This document shows, in pieces, positions 33,386 to 41,597 of a stretch of DNA of 64,000 nucleotides. The position numbers and the translations under genes were made by a program. Position 1 is the stretch's first letter. Every line of letters begins with the position of its first letter. The notes beneath the pieces were generated by a model. That model saw only the letters and a program-made list of their open reading frames with translations, searched no databases and was not told the DNA's origin. Where the stretch lies: positions 1,841,501 to 1,905,500 of the forward strand of contig JACKIH010000003.1 of assembly GCA_020638575.1 (NCBI GenBank), read 5' to 3'. The stretch comes from Rhodospirillaceae bacterium (GTDB lineage Bacteria > Pseudomonadota > Alphaproteobacteria > DSM-16000 > Inquilinaceae).

Positions 33386-34339
33386 TCAATGGTGGCCGCG
33401 CGCCGTTTCCAGCGAGCGGACGATGTGGTCGGCCAGGCGTTCGGCCGCTTTGCCGATCCCCGACGGTGCTCGATACAGCGCGATTTCGGTGTCTTCGAGG
33501 CGGGGAAACGCGCCGTGGCTGTCGAGCAGGCGGAAATCCGGGGGCACCATGTCGCGGGGCAGCACCGCCGCCCCAAGCCCGGCGCGCACCGCCGCCTGGG
33601 CGCCGGCCAGGCTGGGGCTGGTGTAGGCCACCCGCCAGGGGCGGCCGCTGGCATCCAGCGCGTTAAGGGCCCGCTTGCGGTAGACGCAGGGATGCGGCGA
33701 GAGCACCAGCGGGATCGGCCGGTCTTCGGCGATCAGCAACCGGTCGGACGCCACCCACACCAGGGCTTCACGCCACACCTTTTCGCCGCTGGCATCGCCC
33801 TGGGGTTCGCGCTTCACCAGCGCCAGGTCGTATTCGCCGTTCTGAAAGCCGTTGAGCAGGTTCAACGTCAGCTCGCACCGCACCTCCAGCGTCACCTGCG
33901 GGTGGCTCTCGGCAAAGCCGGCCAACACCATGGGTAGATGGGTGGTGGCGAAATCCTCCGGTGTGCCCAGGCGGACCACGCCGGTGAGGTCGGGCTCGGT
34001 CAGCCGGGCCACCGCCGCGTCGTTGATCGACAGGATCTTGCGCGCATAGGCCAGCAGCACCTCGCCGTCGGTGGTCACGGCGATGCCGCGCGGCGAGCGG
34101 GTGAGCAGGCGTTGGCCGAGCTGGCTCTCCAGGCGCTTCAACTGCAAGCTGATGGTGGACTGGGTGCGGCGCAGGCGTTCGCCGGCCCGGGTGAAGCCGC
34201 CGGAATCGACGATGGTAACGAAGGTGCGGAGCAGGTCGACATCCAGGTTGGTGACCTTGCCCGCCCGGGGCAGGGCACCGTCCGGATAGGCGACCTCCAG
34301 CGGCGCGGCCGGGTCGAAGGTATCGGCGAGGTCGGCCAT
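33386..34339 (-). CDS. LysR-family transcriptional regulator
   Basis: 317 residues. After a 28-residue leader comes the winged HTH (NLDVDLLRTFVTIVDSGGFT, ERLRRTQSTISLQLKRLE, LLTRSPRGIAVTTDGE), then the effector-binding domain from about residue 115. Divergent from the PfpI-like gene across 477 bases, the usual arrangement for a LysR protein and its target. The effector cannot be guessed. ATG 34339 starts the leader; the HTH would also be intact from an internal start close to NLDVDLL. Confidence 0.92.
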   Translation of the reverse strand: MADLADTFDPAAPLEVAYPDGALPRAGKVTNLDVDLLRTFVTIVDSGGFTRAGERLRRTQSTISLQLKRLESQLGQRLLTRSPRGIAVTTDGEVLLAYARKILSINDAAVARLTEPDLTGVVRLGTPEDFATTHLPMVLAGFAESHPQVTLEVRCELTLNLLNGFQNGEYDLALVKREPQGDASGEKVWREALVWVASDRLLIAEDRPIPLVLSPHPCVYRKRALNALDASGRPWRVAYTSPSLAGAQAAVRAGLGAAVLPRDMVPPDFRLLDSHGAFPRLEDTEIALYRAPSGIGKAAERLADHIVRSLETARGHH

Positions 34340-34816
34340 GGCGGTTGCGTCCCGAATCTGCTCCCGCACCGGGCACGCCCGGACGGGTGCGGTCTCAACA
34401 GCAGTGCTGTAACGGCCCCCGCAGCGGCACCCCTTGAGTGACCGGCCGGACGGGCTCCTCCATTTATACAGGCAATGGCGCACGGCCCCCAAGACAAGAT
34501 TCAACGATGAACGGGGGTCCAGGCGCACCGTCCGGCGGTGTCCGCTTTGTCCTGTGCGGCGACCAGCCATGTCCGCGGGCGTGTCGGTTGACACTGCCCC
34601 TCCGGCGCGCCAAATGTCGATAAATCCGCGGCCGATAAGGGCGTCGAAGTACGCCCACACATCAGGCCCAACTAGTGACAGTGCCGTATGCCCTCCGCCC
34701 CGACTCTGCGCGGTGGCGAAGCCGTTGTCCCTGTGCAGTGCCGTCCTCAGGCACCGCGGACCCCCTCCGTGAACTGGGATTTGGCAATCGGTTCGGCAGC
34801 GCAAGGAGATAGTGGA
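34340..34816. promoter_or_regulatory. Divergent LysR/PfpI control region
   Basis: 477 bases. Short open frames here have no family features. On the plus strand TTGACA occurs at 34588-34593 with AT-richer sequence (AAATGTCGATAAAT) about 20 bases on, a possible promoter for the PfpI-like gene. LysR sites (T-N11-A) are too common to call by eye. Confidence 0.4.
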
Positions 34817-35380
34817 ATGGAGAAAGCTCTCTTGGGAAAATCGGTGGCGGTTCTGGTGGCCAACGGCTTCGCCGAGGTCAACATGACCGAGCCGCAGCGC
34901 TCCGTGCTGGCCGCCGGCGCCAAAGTGCGCCTGGTGTCGCCGGAAAACGGCGTCGTCAATGGTTGGCATGAGGCCGCCTGGGGCCATTACTTCCCCGTCG
35001 ACCAGCCGATCTCGTCGGCCCTGGCGGCCGACTATGACGCCCTCCTGGTGCCCGGCGGCGCCCAGGGCATCAGCAAGCTGGCGCAGAGCCCGCACACCGT
35101 GCGCTTCCTGCGCGGCTTCCTCGATGCCGGCAAGCCGGTGGTGCTGTTCGGCGAAGCGGTGACGCTGCTGGCGACCGCCGACCGTGGCAAGGGCCAGCAG
35201 GTGGCGGCCCCGACCGACGGGGCGGCCCTGGCAGACGCCGGTGCCGTGCTGTGCGACGAACCGGTGGTGGTGAGCGGCATGCTGGTGACCGTGTCGGCCG
35301 CGGCCGTGGCCGAACAGATCAAGGACGCCGTCGCCCAACACCTGGTCGCCCCGCTGCAGGGGGTGGCCGAAGCCGCCTGA
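34817..35380 (+). CDS. DJ-1/PfpI-like protein lacking the nucleophile cysteine
   Basis: 187 residues with the class I glutamine-amidotransferase-like fold of the DJ-1/PfpI family: KSVAVLVANGFAEVNMTEP (with the conserved Glu), the ..DYDALLVPGGAQGISKLAQS strand-turn, and the elbow region KPVVLFGEAVTLLATADR. In active relatives the elbow reads KPVAAICHGP; here Cys-His is replaced by Gly-Glu, so protease, glyoxalase or deglycase chemistry at that site is unlikely. It may have become a binding or scaffold protein. AAGGAG lies 9 bases before ATG 34817. Divergent from the LysR gene and followed by a terminator hairpin. Confidence 0.85.
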   Translation: MEKALLGKSVAVLVANGFAEVNMTEPQRSVLAAGAKVRLVSPENGVVNGWHEAAWGHYFPVDQPISSALAADYDALLVPGGAQGISKLAQSPHTVRFLRGFLDAGKPVVLFGEAVTLLATADRGKGQQVAAPTDGAALADAGAVLCDEPVVVSGMLVTVSAAAVAEQIKDAVAQHLVAPLQGVAEAA

Positions 35381-35419
35381 GCGGCCTTCCACCCCATATC
35401 GGCACTGACTGCGTAAACC

Positions 35420-35450
35420 TGCCCCGGACCGCCCTGCGGTTCGGGGCATT
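35420..35450. terminator. Intrinsic terminator after the PfpI-like gene
   Basis: 13-bp stem TGCCCCGGACCGC / GCGGTTCGGGGCA with one G-T pair, loop CCT, followed by TTTGCCGTTATT. It lies between convergent genes and can serve both strands. Confidence 0.75.
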
Positions 35451-35507
35451 TGCCGTTATTGGATCCCATCGCCCGCGGACGGCGGCGGCGGCGGGCGGTC
35501 TCGCCGC

Positions 35508-36374
35508 CTACTGGGCGGCAGCCGGCAGGGAATAGACGTTGATGCATTGCCGCGGCATCACGCCCGGCGGGCGCGGCGTGGCCCCGCGGCCGTACATATC
35601 GCCGCGCTCGGGATCGCTATCGCCGTTTTCCATGAGCGCCGCACAGCCGGTACCTTCCGGCGGTGCTCCCTGGTTCTCGCAGCGGTAATCGTCCTCCGGG
35701 CAGTGCAGGCGCACATGCATGTGGGCGTCGTGGCCCTGCCAGGGCACCACGTAGCGCAGCCACGACGGGTCGTCCCAGTCCATGGCGCAGAGCGCCCGCT
35801 TGATCGCCGCGTTGACGAAGATGCGCGCCACCCGGTCGTCGATGGCGGCCAGCCGGATGGCTTCGGCGTGCGCGGGTGTCCACACCGCGGGGTCGACCTC
35901 GCCGGTGGCGCCGGACACCAGGCTGACGGCCGTCAGGTCGTCACGCGCGCCGGGATCGAGCCGCGGCAGGTCGAGGCGCAGCCAGATGTCCACGTCGAGC
36001 CCGATCTCGTGGCTGACATGGCCGCTGATGGGGCCGCCGCGCGGCTGGGAGATATCGGCAATGGGCATGACGCCGAGGCCGGCCGCCTCGATGCGTTCGC
36101 CGAAGCGCTGGACGAAGGCGATCAGGTCGGGATGGCCGAAATTGCGGTGCCAGGCCGGCCGCACCACCTGGTAGCCGGCACCGTCCAATGGCAAGGCGAC
36201 GGCGCCGCGCAGGCAGCCTTCCGAATAGCCGCCGTAAATGGCGGGGGGGCCGATGGCCGGCCCCCACACTTGCGCCCACGCCCCCTGGGCAAGCGCGGAT
36301 CCAGCCGGTGTGGCGGCGGCAGCTCCCCCTGCGAGAACGCAGGCGGCAAGCGCCCTCAGCGCCGTGCTGCGCAC
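35508..36374 (-). CDS. mepA: Penicillin-insensitive murein endopeptidase (MepA family)
   Basis: Periplasmic zinc LAS-type peptidase (M74) that cuts D-alanyl-diaminopimelate crosslinks in peptidoglycan. 288 residues with a signal peptide at about 1-30 (ALRALAACVLAGGAAAATPA and following). Zinc ligands are visible in GHVSHEIGLDVDIWL (HxxxxxxD) and HDAHMHVRL (HxH). Additional features are the WHRNFGHPDL segment and four cysteines in the C-terminal part (LHCPEDDYRCEN and others). The start is probably GTG 36374, since no ATG suits; this places it 22 bases after the L,D-transpeptidase stop, so the two cell-wall genes are one operon. Confidence 0.87.
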   Translation of the reverse strand: MRSTALRALAACVLAGGAAAATPAGSALAQGAWAQVWGPAIGPPAIYGGYSEGCLRGAVALPLDGAGYQVVRPAWHRNFGHPDLIAFVQRFGERIEAAGLGVMPIADISQPRGGPISGHVSHEIGLDVDIWLRLDLPRLDPGARDDLTAVSLVSGATGEVDPAVWTPAHAEAIRLAAIDDRVARIFVNAAIKRALCAMDWDDPSWLRYVVPWQGHDAHMHVRLHCPEDDYRCENQGAPPEGTGCAALMENGDSDPERGDMYGRGATPRPPGVMPRQCINVYSLPAAAQ

Positions 36375-36396
36375 CTTGGCGGCCGCGACCGAAGCG

Positions 36397-37671
36397 TCAG
36401 GAGCCGTCCCCGCGCAGCGCCGGCCCGCCACTGGCCAGCGGCGGCATCGGCTGGAAGCCGGCGGTGCGGTCGTAGATGTCCCGGTGGTAGGTGATGCGGT
36501 CGCCATCGGGCACCGCGGTGAAATAGGTGACGAACACCGGCACCTGGTATTCCTCCGGCAGCGGCATCACCTGGGTGACGCCCGAGGCCAGGCGGCGGTC
36601 CAGCTCCTCGTCGCTGTAGCCGGCGCGACGGATCAGGTAGAGCGCCAGGTCGCGGGCGCTTTCCACGCGGATGCAGCCGGAGCTGATCCAGCGGTTCGCG
36701 CGCTGGAACACGGCATGGTGGTTGGTGTCGTGGATGAAGATGTTCTGGTCGTTGGTCAGCGAGAACAGGTAGCGGCCGAGCGCGCTGTGGTCGCCGGGCG
36801 ACTGGCGGATATAGATCTGCCACGGCTGGATTTCCGACCAGTCGACCTCCGCCGGGTCGACCTCTTCGCCGCCGAGGAACACCTGGGCGTCGTAGACGCC
36901 GGTGCGGCCCTCCGCGCGCAACAGCGGCAGCACGTCCTCGCGCATGATGGTCGACGGCACCGACCAGCGCGGGTTCAAGGTGACGTTGACGATGCGGTCG
37001 TTGTCCAGCAGCGGCGTCTGGCGGGTGTAGCGCCCGACGGCGGTGGTGATGTCCATCACCACATGGCCGTCCTCAATCAGCAGGCTGCGAGTCGACGGCA
37101 CGTTGACCAGCATCATGTCGTCGTAGGCTTCGCTGCGCAGGTGCTGCATCTGGTCGATGGTCCACAGCAGGGAGACGCGGGTCTCCTCCAGGCTGCGGTT
37201 CAACTCGGCCAGCGTCTGCGGGCCGACCAGACCGTCGACAAACAGGCCGGCATCGTCCTGGAAGCGTTCGATGGCGGCGCTCAGGGCAGCATCGAACACC
37301 GGCCCCACGTCGCCTTCGCCGATATAGCCGAGTTCCGCCAGGCGGCGGGCGAGCAGTTCCACGCGCGGGCCGAAATCGCCTTCCCGCATGGTGCCGCCGA
37401 GGGGGACGGTGGTGCGCGGCTGCTCCAGCTCCGCTTCGACCCGGTTCAGTTCGGCCTGGAGCTGGTCGATCCAGCGGGCGATCAGGGGGTCGCTGAGGCT
37501 GGGGGCGTGTTCGCCGATGGCGTCCACATCCACCGGCGCGGCGATCACGTCCTCATGCTCGGTCGCCGGATCGACGGCCTCGATCTGCGTGGTTTCGTTG
37601 GCCAGGGACGGAGCGGCCAGGCCGACCATAAGGCCGAGCACAGTGCACGATCCGAAAAGACGTTCCATCAT
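36397..37671 (-). CDS. L,D-transpeptidase (YcbB/LdtD-like)
   Basis: Forms 3-3 crosslinks in peptidoglycan or attaches proteins to it, in the periplasm. 424 residues: signal peptide (1-26), a coiled/helical linker with LQAELNRVEAELEQ, a PG_binding_1 domain (about 98-160, LGYIGEGDVGPVFDAALSAA and region), and a YkuD catalytic domain with H314 (IFIHDTN), and the active-site motif ISSGCIRVE with C333. The PG-binding plus YkuD layout is that of the carbapenem-insensitive YcbB group. GAGGGG lies 9 bases before ATG 37671 (the next codon is also ATG). Operon with the MepA-type endopeptidase. Confidence 0.9.
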   Translation of the reverse strand: MMERLFGSCTVLGLMVGLAAPSLANETTQIEAVDPATEHEDVIAAPVDVDAIGEHAPSLSDPLIARWIDQLQAELNRVEAELEQPRTTVPLGGTMREGDFGPRVELLARRLAELGYIGEGDVGPVFDAALSAAIERFQDDAGLFVDGLVGPQTLAELNRSLEETRVSLLWTIDQMQHLRSEAYDDMMLVNVPSTRSLLIEDGHVVMDITTAVGRYTRQTPLLDNDRIVNVTLNPRWSVPSTIMREDVLPLLRAEGRTGVYDAQVFLGGEEVDPAEVDWSEIQPWQIYIRQSPGDHSALGRYLFSLTNDQNIFIHDTNHHAVFQRANRWISSGCIRVESARDLALYLIRRAGYSDEELDRRLASGVTQVMPLPEEYQVPVFVTYFTAVPDGDRITYHRDIYDRTAGFQPMPPLASGGPALRGDGS

Positions 37672-37845
37672 GGCCAGCCACCCCTCAGCCGAATTTGCCC
37701 GCGATCCCCCACCCGCCGGCCACACCGGCAGCGGCTGCCGATATTATGTGGCAGTAGTGGTAAAAGGAAGGTGCGGCTGACCGAAAGGTCACGCCTGTTG
37801 CATGGGTGCGACGGTCTGGCGCGCGGCAGCGTCGCCATTGGCGAT

Positions 37846-38409
37846 TTACCAGGGATCCAGTTCCGTATCCCAGTAGAGGAAGTCTCGCCAGCTCTCGTGC
37901 AGGTAGTTCGGCGGAAATGCGCGCCCGTTTTCCTGGAGGTGGAAGGTCGATGGCTGGTGTGGCCGGATCAGCGGATGCATGCCGGCTTGCCGCGGCAGGC
38001 GGTTGCCTTTGCGCAGATTGCAGTCGGCACACGCGGTGACGACATTGTCCCAGGTGGTCTTGCCGCCGCGCGAGCGCGGGATGACGTGATCGAAGGTCAA
38101 ATCCTGGGTGGGGAAGCGGCCGCCGCAGTATTGGCAGGTAAAGCCGTCGCGCAGGAACACGTTGAACCGGGTGAAGGCCGGGCGCCGTGCGGTCGGCACG
38201 TACTCCTTCAGGGAAATCACGCTGGGAAGGCGCATCTCCAGGCGCGGGCTGCGCACCACCCGGTCGTAATGGGCGATGATGTTGACCCGCTCCAGCACCA
38301 CCGACTTCACCGACTCCTGCCACGGCCACAACGACAACGGAAAGTAGCTGAGCGGCCGGAAATCCGCATTCAGCACAAGGGCCGGGCAGTGGTCAGGCGG
38401 TGGTGTCAC
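37846..38409 (-). CDS. HNH endonuclease family protein
   Basis: 187 residues. N-terminal CPALVLNADFRPLSYFPLS, then LWPWQESV is the hallmark of an alphaproteobacterial HNH family. The nuclease part is FTCQYCGGRF (CxxC), LTFDHVIPRSRGG (the DH of HNH), WDNVVTACADCNLRKGNR (N, CxxC). Zinc-stabilised beta-beta-alpha metal nuclease; biological role unknown, and this group is chromosomal, not obviously mobile. GTG 38409 is chosen because GGAGGGAGG precedes it and the family N-terminus begins there; an ATG at 38424 is an alternative. Confidence 0.88.
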   Translation of the reverse strand: MTPPPDHCPALVLNADFRPLSYFPLSLWPWQESVKSVVLERVNIIAHYDRVVRSPRLEMRLPSVISLKEYVPTARRPAFTRFNVFLRDGFTCQYCGGRFPTQDLTFDHVIPRSRGGKTTWDNVVTACADCNLRKGNRLPRQAGMHPLIRPHQPSTFHLQENGRAFPPNYLHESWRDFLYWDTELDPW

Positions 38410-38473
38410 GACGCCTCCCTCCATCGACACCGGCGGGGCAAAGGCCCTGGCGAGGCGGTGGATTCGACTGCTT

Positions 38474-38508
38474 AGTATACGGGGACCAACACGAACGCAA
38501 CATCGTGT
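38474..38508 (-). promoter_or_regulatory. Candidate promoter of the HNH gene with a palindromic site
   Basis: On the minus strand a -10-like TATACT (38479-38474) lies 15-17 bases from weak -35 choices (TTGCGT or TGTTGC). An inverted repeat ACACGA (38489-38494) / TCGTGT (38503-38508) covers the -35 position, and GGTCCCC occurs on both sides of it. Suggests a regulated promoter; support is by eye only. Confidence 0.35.
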
Positions 38509-38531
38509 GTGGGGACCCCCTCAAACTTCAC

Positions 38532-39242
38532 TCAACTGTCACTGGTGGCTGGTGGCTGGGCGCCCGGCGCCAGATGTTTGGCCAGGAAGTCTGCACCGGC
38601 GTTCAGCCCATAGGGCCCGATGCCGTGGCCCAGCCCGCGCTCGATCCGTGCATCCACGTCGAAGCCGGCAGCCGTCAGGCCCTGGGCGGCCCAGCGGGTG
38701 GCGTCCACCGCCACCACCTCGTCCAGCTCGCCGTGCACGAGGAACATGGGCGGCCGCGAACGTGCCTCGCGCTCCAGGGCTTCCGCCCCCAGGAGCGCTC
38801 CGGAAAAGCCGAGCACGCAGGCCAGCGGCTCGGCCCGCCGCGGTGCCACGTGCAGCGCCATCATGCAGCCCTGGCTGAACCCCACCAGGGCGGTCTGCGC
38901 CGAAGTCAGGCCGAGCGAGGCCATCTCCCGATCGATGAAGGCGTCGACCTTGGGGGCCGCGGCGGCAACGCCGGCGGCCAGGCTTTCCGGCGAGCGGTCG
39001 AGCAGGCTGAACCACTGGTAGCCGAAGGGCGCCATGTCGCACGGCTCCGGCCCGTTGGGCGAGGCGAAGGCCGTGTGCGGCAGGGCCCTGCCCCAGGCGT
39101 CGGCCAGCGAAATCAGGTCGGCCCCGTCGGCGCCGACACCGTGCAGCAGGATCACCAGGGAGGTGGCGGCACCGCCGGCGGCAGGGGCGCGCCGCGGGCC
39201 GTCGAGACCGCCGTCCGTGGCGGGTCCGTGGGGGGGCGTCAT
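38532..39242 (-). CDS. Carboxylesterase/phospholipase-type alpha/beta hydrolase
   Basis: 236 residues of the YpfH/acyl-protein-thioesterase-like group. The oxyanion strand is LVILLHGVGADGADL, the nucleophile elbow GFSQGCMM, the catalytic Asp in VHGELDEVVAV and the His in GLGHGIGPYG. No signal peptide; cytoplasmic. Start ATG 39242 lies 17 bases after the phoB stop, so it is probably the last gene of the phosphate operon. That suggests, without proof, a role in releasing acyl or phosphorylated compounds under phosphate starvation. Confidence 0.88.
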   Translation of the reverse strand: MTPPHGPATDGGLDGPRRAPAAGGAATSLVILLHGVGADGADLISLADAWGRALPHTAFASPNGPEPCDMAPFGYQWFSLLDRSPESLAAGVAAAAPKVDAFIDREMASLGLTSAQTALVGFSQGCMMALHVAPRRAEPLACVLGFSGALLGAEALEREARSRPPMFLVHGELDEVVAVDATRWAAQGLTAAGFDVDARIERGLGHGIGPYGLNAGADFLAKHLAPGAQPPATSDS

Positions 39243-39259
39243 TCTCCCGTCAACCTGCG

Positions 39260-39985
39260 CTAAGCCGCGTGGGAGGGCGCGCTGGCGTCGAGCGCGTAGC
39301 CGGCGGAGCGCACCGTTCGGATCAGGTCGGGCATATCCGTCTCCTGATTGCCATTGAGGGCCTTGCGCAGCCGCCGGATGTGCACATCCACCGTGCGCGG
39401 CTCGACATATACGTCGTGGCCCCACACCACGTCCAGAAGCTGTTCCCGGCTGAACACCCGGCCGGGGTGCTGCATGAAGTGGCGCAACAGGCGGAATTCG
39501 GTGGGGCCGAGGTGGATGTCCTGGCCGGCGCGGCGCACCCGGTGGGCCGCCAGATCCATCTCCACATCGCCGTAGCCGAGCACCTCGTCGGTCACCCGCG
39601 GGGAGACGCGGCGCAGCACCGCCCGGATGCGCGCCAGCAGCTCCGACGTGGAGAACGGCTTGCAGACATAGTCGTCGGCCCCGCTGTCCAACCCGCGCAC
39701 CCGGTCGGCCTCCTCGCCGCGGGCGGTCAGCATGATGATCGGCAGGTCGCGGGTCTTGGCGTTGCGGCGGAGCTGGCGGCACACCTCCAGGCCGGAGCGC
39801 TGTGGCAGCATCCAGTCGAGCAGGATGAGATCGGGGCGCTGCTCGGCGGCGATCAGCAGGGCGTCGTCACCGTCGTAGCTGGCCAGGGTGCGGAAGCCTT
39901 CCTTCTCCAGGTTGTAGGTGAGAAGCGTCACCAGGTCCGTCTCGTCCTCGACGATGAGGATCAGGGGCTGAATGCCGGCACGCAT
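39260..39985 (-). CDS. phoB: Phosphate regulon response regulator PhoB
   Basis: 241 residues. Receiver domain with acidic pocket VEDE, phospho-acceptor D57 (LILLDWMLP), Thr in MLTARGEE and Lys in VCKPFS; then an OmpR-type winged-helix DNA-binding domain (LGPTEFRLLRHFMQ, YVEPRTVDVHIRRLRKAL, TVRSAGYALD). Phosphorylated by PhoR at low phosphate, it activates Pho-box promoters. The ATG at 39985 overlaps the phoU stop (TGATG); a GTG one codon earlier is possible. Located far from phoR within the same cluster (about 7 kb). Confidence 0.95.
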   Translation of the reverse strand: MRAGIQPLILIVEDETDLVTLLTYNLEKEGFRTLASYDGDDALLIAAEQRPDLILLDWMLPQRSGLEVCRQLRRNAKTRDLPIIMLTARGEEADRVRGLDSGADDYVCKPFSTSELLARIRAVLRRVSPRVTDEVLGYGDVEMDLAAHRVRRAGQDIHLGPTEFRLLRHFMQHPGRVFSREQLLDVVWGHDVYVEPRTVDVHIRRLRKALNGNQETDMPDLIRTVRSAGYALDASAPSHAA

Positions 39986-40713
39986 CACGGTTCGTCATCC
40001 GCCTGTCTTGGGGCCACGACCTCGAAGCTGGACACATCGCCCTTGGGCCGTGGGGCCGTCAGGGCCTCGCCGATCTCCAGGAAATGGATGGTCTCGGCGA
40101 TGTTGGTGGCGTGGTCGCCGATCCGCTCGATGTTCTTGGCCACGAACAGGAGGTGCGTGCACGGCGAGATGGTGCGCGGATCCTCCATCATGTAGGTCAG
40201 CGTCTCGCGGAACAGGCTGGTGTAGAGGTCGTCCACCTCCTCGTCGCGCGACCACGCCCCCATGGCGCGGCCGACGTCGCGGCGCGTGTAGGCGTCCAGC
40301 ACTTCGCTCAGGATCTCCTGCACCAGCCGGCCCATGCGCGGGATGGCGGAAACCGGCCGCACCGCCGGGGTCTGCGCCAGCGAAATCGCCCGCTTGGCGA
40401 CGTTGGCCGCATAGTCGCCGATGCGTTCCAGGTCGGCGGCGATCTTCAGGGCCGCCACGATCTCCCGAAGGTCGGTGGCCATGGGCTGGCGCAGCGCCAA
40501 CAGGCGGATGGCCGCCTGGTCGATCTCCTTTTCCATGAGATCGAGCCGGTAGTCGGCTTCCACCACCGTGCCGGCCAGGGTGGCGTCGCGCCGGCGCACG
40601 CAGTCGATGCACGCGCCGATCTGGCGTTCCGCCTCGCCGCCCATCTCAACGATGGTGCGGCGCAGGTTCGACAGCAGCTCGTCGAACGACTTGACGATGT
40701 GTTTCTGGGCCAT
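39985..40713 (-). CDS. phoU: Phosphate signalling protein PhoU
   Basis: 242 residues with two PhoU three-helix repeats. Each repeat has its conserved metal/dimer motif, e.g. DLERIGDYAANVAKRA in the first and NIERIGDHATNIAE in the second. PhoU links the Pst transporter to PhoR so that the kinase is silenced when phosphate is plentiful. 59 bases separate it from pstB; it overlaps phoB by one base. Normal length and no missing motifs. Confidence 0.95.
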   Translation of the reverse strand: MAQKHIVKSFDELLSNLRRTIVEMGGEAERQIGACIDCVRRRDATLAGTVVEADYRLDLMEKEIDQAAIRLLALRQPMATDLREIVAALKIAADLERIGDYAANVAKRAISLAQTPAVRPVSAIPRMGRLVQEILSEVLDAYTRRDVGRAMGAWSRDEEVDDLYTSLFRETLTYMMEDPRTISPCTHLLFVAKNIERIGDHATNIAETIHFLEIGEALTAPRPKGDVSSFEVVAPRQADDEP

Positions 40714-40772
40714 GGCTGCCTGCTTCCTTCGCCGGACCAGGGGGCGTCACAGGCACCGGAAGGCGCGCACGC

Positions 40773-41597
40773 TCAGCCGTACCGTCCGGTGATGTATCCC
40801 TGGGTGCGGTCGTCCCGCGGGTTCGTGAAAATCTGCTCGGTGTTATTGTGCTCCACCAGATCGCCCAGGTGGAAGAAGGCGGTCTTCTGGCTGACGCGGG
40901 CCGCCTGCTGCATGTTGTGGGTGACGATGACGATCGTATAGTTCTCGCGCAGCTCGTCGATCAGCTCTTCGATATGGGCGGTGGCGATGGGGTCCAGCGC
41001 CGAGCAGGGCTCGTCCATCAAGATCACTTCCGGGCTGACGGCGACACAGCGGGCAATGCACAGGCGCTGCTGCTGGCCGCCCGACAGCCCGGTGCCGGGT
41101 TCCGCCAGACGGTCCTTCACCTCTTCCCACAGGCCGGCGCGCTCCAGGCTCGACTGGACGATGCCGTCCAGCTCGTCCTTGTGGCCCACCAGCCCGTGGA
41201 TGCGCGGACCGTAGGCGATGTTGTCGTAGATCGACTTGGGGAAGGGGTTGGGCTTTTGGAACACCATGCCGACGCGGGCGCGCAGTTGCACCACGTCCAG
41301 CGAGCGGTGGTAGATGTCCCGCCCGTCGAGCGTGATGGTGCCTTCCACCCGCGCCACGTCGATGGTGTCGTTCATGCGGTTGAGGCAGCGCAGGAAGGTG
41401 GACTTGCCGCAGCCCGACGGGCCGATCAGCGCCAGCACCTCGTTTTCCATGATGTCGCAATCGACGCCATGCAGCGCTTCCTTGGCGCCGTAGAACACCC
41501 GCACGTCTCGCGCCGTCATCTTGGCCACGCCGCCGGCCGGTTGCGGTTCCGGCATGTCGCCCTGCTCTTCCTTCGCGAGATTCATGGTCATGGTCAT
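40773..41597 (-). CDS. pstB: Phosphate ABC transporter ATP-binding protein PstB
   Basis: ATPase of the high-affinity phosphate importer PstSCAB. 274 residues: Walker A GPSGCGKST, the PstB-typical FLRCLNRMND, Q-loop MVFQKPNPFPKSIYDN, signature LSGGQQQR, Walker B ILMDEPCSALDP and H-loop VTHNMQQAAR. The ATG 41597 overlaps the pstA stop (TGATG); internal ATGs at 41591 and 41585 could also be used. Downstream are phoU and phoB. Confidence 0.96.
   Translation of the reverse strand: MTMTMNLAKEEQGDMPEPQPAGGVAKMTARDVRVFYGAKEALHGVDCDIMENEVLALIGPSGCGKSTFLRCLNRMNDTIDVARVEGTITLDGRDIYHRSLDVVQLRARVGMVFQKPNPFPKSIYDNIAYGPRIHGLVGHKDELDGIVQSSLERAGLWEEVKDRLAEPGTGLSGGQQQRLCIARCVAVSPEVILMDEPCSALDPIATAHIEELIDELRENYTIVIVTHNMQQAARVSQKTAFFHLGDLVEHNNTEQIFTNPRDDRTQGYITGRYG

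Noticed and set aside
34434..34772. A 112-codon open frame in the LysR/PfpI gap
   Set aside because: No ribosome-binding site, Pro/Arg-rich composition and no recognisable domain; the region behaves like a divergent promoter.
35508..37671. Adjacent MepA and L,D-transpeptidase considered as a toxin-immunity or defence pair
   Set aside because: Both are standard periplasmic cell-wall enzymes with signal peptides; an ordinary remodelling operon explains them.
37846..38409. HNH nuclease considered as part of a mobile element or defence system
   Set aside because: It belongs to a chromosomal alphaproteobacterial family, has no intron, phage or restriction-modification neighbours.
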